This document shows, piece after piece, positions 62,201 to 64,000 of a stretch of DNA of 64,000 nt (within the stretch, counting starts at the first letter, position 1; each line of letters starts with the position of its first letter). The position numbers and the translations under genes were made by a program. Source of the DNA: an uncultured Bacteroidales bacterium (lineage in GTDB: Bacteria > Bacteroidota > Bacteroidia > Bacteroidales > FEN-979); assembly GCA_903845055.1 (NCBI GenBank), contig CAIMWF010000058.1, positions 1 to 64,000 of the forward strand, given 5' to 3'. The notes below the pieces were generated by a model, which saw only the letters and a program-made list of their open reading frames with translations, had not been told where the DNA came from and did not search any database.

Positions 62201-62493
62201 GCGTGATCGTGGGGCACCTCGCGCACGTCGTGCACACCGTCGATCAGCGTAATACAGATCCTTTTCACCTGGCCGTCGACCAGCATTTCGCAGGCACCGC
62301 ATTTTCCGATCCCGCATTCGAGGCTCCGTTCGCGGTTCGTCAGGCTGTGGCTGTGCACAGGGTGCCCCGCCTGGTGAAGGGCGGCCGCAATGGTAAAACC
62401 CTTTTCCCCGGTGATCTTCTCTCCCTGGAAATCAAAGGTTGACGGTTCGTTTTCGTGTATCTCCAGAATTGGATGTTTCGTGATCTTGAACAT
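59260..62493 (-). CDS. Fused [2Fe-2S]/FAD/4Fe-4S/BFD/DAO oxidoreductase (hydrogen cyanide synthase or amino acid dehydrogenase type)
   Basis: 1077 residues that fuse what are usually three subunits. Order: [2Fe-2S] domain with C60, C65, C68, C80; a NAD/FAD oxidoreductase starting at IIGAGPAGLAARE (121-126 the Gly loop) up to about 440; two 4Fe-4S clusters (FACNPCAFACPHGA, FAKCIGCMDCVFQCPGLAI); a BFD-like [2Fe-2S] domain (VCHCDDVTLGEIEE ... MGACRGKRC) near 605-650; and a D-amino-acid-oxidase-like domain from ARSVVAGGGIGGSALFRY to the end. The set matches dye-linked proline/D-hydroxyproline dehydrogenase, opine oxidase or sarcosine oxidase relatives (HcnABC). All cysteine sets look intact. Convergent with PRODH. 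Confidence 0.9.
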   Translation of the reverse strand: MFKITKHPILEIHENEPSTFDFQGEKITGEKGFTIAAALHQAGHPVHSHSLTNRERSLECGIGKCGACEMLVDGQVKRICITLIDGVHDVREVPHDHAPYRVAVKKDIPLNVYKTTVAIIGAGPAGLAAREELNNHKVANIVIDNNDKIGGQFLMQTHQFFFFEKARKFGGMRGFDIAKTLAGENHEGIFLNSTVWDILEGGRIAVKNIKTGEIYYVDATFLIVATGAVPFMPAFENDDLPGVFTAAVVQKMMNQELTLLGKNILTVGAGNIGYLTSYQLMQAGARVKAILEAMPHEGGFPVQANRVRRLGIPILTSHILLKAIPNEHHDGITGAVVAECRDFKPVPGTEKIIDGIDAINICTGLVQDDQLLIKGNEIFGRRCFGAGDAIRIGEGTSAVLRGRQAAFDVLQEIGEPYDYDEFLSLSKEYIDSQQHPVRVIPEAALPTGERMKEKGFVLIDCLYGFACNPCAFACPHGAITKTSTSTVPEIDFAKCIGCMDCVFQCPGLAIFGYNLKKDWLFLPIEYEVEEKAECFLVDNYGKILGEGVVEKVLRKPNKTNIARIRSLGLHGEDLGKVRGFIVKQSYPAAITFKPYTMEKQEVTYVCHCDDVTLGEIEETIGDRRFISVDEVKHTTRLGMGACRGKRCIKRLKSTLRGSGISIVGEPTPRGPLSNQVAMGELYPRSVHENVITSLNGSKPVKIKARSVVAGGGIGGSALFRYLGEAGMEPVLLNYGRGASWRNIAGGRPNFSLPELSDIATHNHEIFKALQDIHNIDYRKGLYVTFAHDEAMYNALVESMSWSDAYMVDPPGFRKEISPAINPNLGNYLAALITRDCWQATPGRVIDLIRRMGIDKGGKVEEDCKLINVSKTGSLYTILVQDHEHRYVEYETEIFINALGPEGEKFARQLDIETGLYPVKHQAFITRRLPMLGIDGAPLPMLIDRRRYKGFTAVYGQQLAETGQIIGCASPAVEPMEAGKNIKVNSGDFLEISSEIFSNWIPELSSVGFQAVWAGYYVEPRMIVDPELGLFLGMRGQGFMLGQYIAKIYVDKLLGKPTPAYFDRLKLGGDGMLEKAFK

Positions 62494-62515
62494 AGCGCGT
62501 TGAGATTTTGAACGG

Positions 62516-62523
62516 CAAAATTA
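62516..62523 (-). promoter_or_regulatory. Bacteroidota -7 box TAATTTTG for the fused oxidoreductase
   Basis: Minus strand AAGTAATTTTGCCGTTC, exact TAnnTTTG, 22 bases before the ATG. Confidence 0.6.
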
Positions 62524-62571
62524 CTTATTTTACAAACACAAAAATGCAGATGTTGTTAACTTATTCACAGG

Positions 62572-63510
62572 TCACAATGAAAAGCAGAACCCTGCGGAGA
62601 TCATGTTATCCATCTGCAGTTTCCTGCTGAGATCCGTATCATACGAGAGATGGGTCCGCAGATTTGCCTTCAGGAACCTGTTGAACCTGATCCCGACCAG
62701 GCTGGTCATGACCAGGTCAACGGGCTTCTGATAATTTTTAAACAATAAAAGGTCGCAGTTCCAGTGAATCACGCCCGTAAAGTCGTGGTCGACCACCAGG
62801 TGCATGCTCACTCCATATTCAAAAATATGGCTTTTTGTTTTCGGCACCCCGCAGAAAACCGGTACCTGGAGCTGGTCATAGACGGCACGGTTCCTGACGT
62901 AGGTGAGTTTGGCCGAAGAGAGTCCGAGCCCGAGGGTAAGATACCGCGGGAGGGTCCAGCCAAGTCCGGCGGAAAAGGTCCAGGTCAGGGGAGTAAGGAA
63001 GGAAGTGCTGAGCACTTTGCAGCGGGTGCCCGATACGCTGGCCTGGTAAACGTAGTCGTTGGAAAGCCGGGTCGACAACCTCGAAAAGAGGGTAACATTC
63101 CATTTCCCGGAGAGGCATATTTCGATGCGCGATTCGAGGGAGTTTTCATCAGGACGGAACCTGGAGATGCTATCGAAAAAATATTCAACCCCAAGGTCGC
63201 TGACATAGCAATGGACGATCTTCAGGTTTCTGACCAGGTCGAATTGCGACTGGAACCGGGCATGCTGTAAAAGCGAGAGTTCCACCGCATTCCTATCGTG
63301 TTGCCTGTTCACCCATACCATGCCCGAACCGGTAAGCGAATAGTCCATCTCCTGCACCAGGCGGCAGGCCACAGGCAGAGCCCCCGAACCTGCAAGCCGG
63401 CTGACCGGCACCAGGAATATGGAATCCAGCCGGTGAAAGTTCTGGCTGAAACCGGCAGCCGACCATAGGCAGGTCAAGATAATCATGACACCCCTTCCCC
63501 TTGCTCCCAT
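62572..63510 (-). CDS. Probable outer-membrane beta-barrel protein
   Basis: 312 residues with a signal peptide (ATG 63510 MGARGRGVMIILTCLWSAAG; an internal ATG at 63486 is equally possible). The mature part alternates polar and aromatic residues in about ten or more strands (WVNRQHDRNAVELSLLQHAR, SKWNV-like stretches, CKVLSTSFLTPLTWTFSAGL, KLTYVRNRAVYDQLQVPVF) and ends SAGFCFSL, with a hydrophobic terminal strand. I recall similar DUF3078-like proteins but do not claim the family. The gene precedes the fused oxidoreductase on the same strand, 78 bases apart. Confidence 0.7.
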   Translation of the reverse strand: MGARGRGVMIILTCLWSAAGFSQNFHRLDSIFLVPVSRLAGSGALPVACRLVQEMDYSLTGSGMVWVNRQHDRNAVELSLLQHARFQSQFDLVRNLKIVHCYVSDLGVEYFFDSISRFRPDENSLESRIEICLSGKWNVTLFSRLSTRLSNDYVYQASVSGTRCKVLSTSFLTPLTWTFSAGLGWTLPRYLTLGLGLSSAKLTYVRNRAVYDQLQVPVFCGVPKTKSHIFEYGVSMHLVVDHDFTGVIHWNCDLLLFKNYQKPVDLVMTSLVGIRFNRFLKANLRTHLSYDTDLSRKLQMDNMISAGFCFSL

Positions 63511-63583
63511 TTTTTCCGGATGTTATGATCTCTCCATTCATTACAGGTTGGTTTTATATGACCGGGTTACCGGCATCCCCCGG

Positions 63584-63997
63584 TCACCGGAGGGTCACCC
63601 GCTGCCGGGGCGTTACGTGCCAGCTTTTCTGCAGGTCGAGATTGAGCCAGATCATCCTGATCCTGGACTTTTTGTTTGCCCTGGCCGCATCCGACAGGTT
63701 GAACAGCCGGTAGTTGTAACCACCGATGAATTTCGCCCAGGTGACCACGACGGTGAAGTCGGGTCCGGGCTTCAGGCTATCCGCCCCCGCACTTGCCCCC
63801 ATCGGCAGGATATGAGGCAGGATATCGGAGAGGGTCAGACCTGGCCATACCACAAAGGATGAATCGGGACACAGGGTTGTCAGGGCCTCGCCTCCCGACC
63901 ACTGGCATTGACCGGTGTCGCGTACCAGCAGCAACCCCTTCCGGTCGAAGTACATATGGCTCAGCAGGTTCTTCCTGAAAACGCGGTTTCGTAACAT
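63584..63997 (-). CDS. C-terminal part of a hypothetical, possibly thioredoxin-like, protein (partial at right edge)
   Basis: 137 codons from an ATG at 63997, only four bases from the edge, and the frame remains open, so the real start probably lies beyond the window. Segment FTVVVTWAKFIGGYNYRLFN followed by DLQKSW resembles short Bacteroidota thioredoxin-fold proteins that lack the CxxC pair (from memory, weak). Followed at 73 bases by the barrel protein gene on the same strand. Function unknown. Confidence 0.55.
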   Translation of the reverse strand: MLRNRVFRKNLLSHMYFDRKGLLLVRDTGQCQWSGGEALTTLCPDSSFVVWPGLTLSDILPHILPMGASAGADSLKPGPDFTVVVTWAKFIGGYNYRLFNLSDAARANKKSRIRMIWLNLDLQKSWHVTPRQRVTLR

Positions 63998-64000
63998 CGC

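Overview
The window looks like a chromosomal piece of an environmental member of the Bacteroidota (Bacteroidales-like), of middling G+C by eye. The signs are type IX secretion (T9SS) C-terminal sorting domains on several exported proteins, many promoters of the Bacteroidota form TTTG-N19/20-TAnnTTTG, few Shine-Dalgarno sequences, a TPR-membrane-HTH regulator, and phylum-typical gene orders (DUF177-rpmF-plsX-fabH, ileS-TraR/DksA-lspA, a separate atpD-atpC pair).

Layout. 1-6.7 kb: a right-handed beta-helix surface protein cut by the left edge, a TPR/HTH regulator and a T9SS-exported BNR/PKD protein. 6.4-12.1 kb: a VF530 protein, a LuxE-like acyl-activating enzyme, then a lipoprotein followed by the cell-elongation pair mrdA-rodA and an HMA-AraC regulator. 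12.2-19.6 kb: a run of six same-strand genes (PqqD-like protein, ATP-grasp ligase, fold-type III PLP decarboxylase with an N-terminal extension resembling a RiPP leader, urea transporter fused to an M23 peptidase, TPR/outer-membrane barrel, TPR protein). This is the least explained and most interesting part. 19.7-25.2 kb: M16C peptidase, small membrane protein, M13 lipoprotein peptidase. 25.8-33.8 kb: the complete kdpFABC potassium pump and its kdpDE sensor system, with kdpD split by a frameshift at a T9 run. 33.8-36.3 kb: lysA-lysC on the opposite strand.

36.5-43.4 kb: a hypothetical protein, a small exported repeat protein, a beta-propeller T9SS protein, then a short AT-rich insert carrying an MntA/HepT toxin-antitoxin pair between tRNA-Phe and an imperfect copy of its 3' end, followed by coaX, an outer-membrane protein and lptC. 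43.5-48.9 kb: a PpiD/SurA-like foldase, a PKD lipoprotein, atpC and atpD, and an M23-LysM peptidase divergent from atpD. 48.9-58 kb: lspA, TraR/DksA-like protein and ileS; a nitroreductase; a secreted endonuclease I; fabH, plsX, rpmF and DUF177. 58.3-64 kb: proline dehydrogenase facing a 1077-residue fused iron-sulfur/FAD oxidoreductase, a barrel-like outer-membrane protein and an incomplete gene at the right edge.

Much of the window serves the envelope: elongation (mrdA/rodA), fatty acid and phospholipid initiation (fabH/plsX), LPS export (lptC), lipoprotein maturation (lspA), periplasmic folding (PpiD) and wall hydrolases. Intergenic spacers repeatedly carry short word-like tandem repeats. 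Everything is read from sequence alone; no database search was run, and family names rest on motifs and recalled family features.
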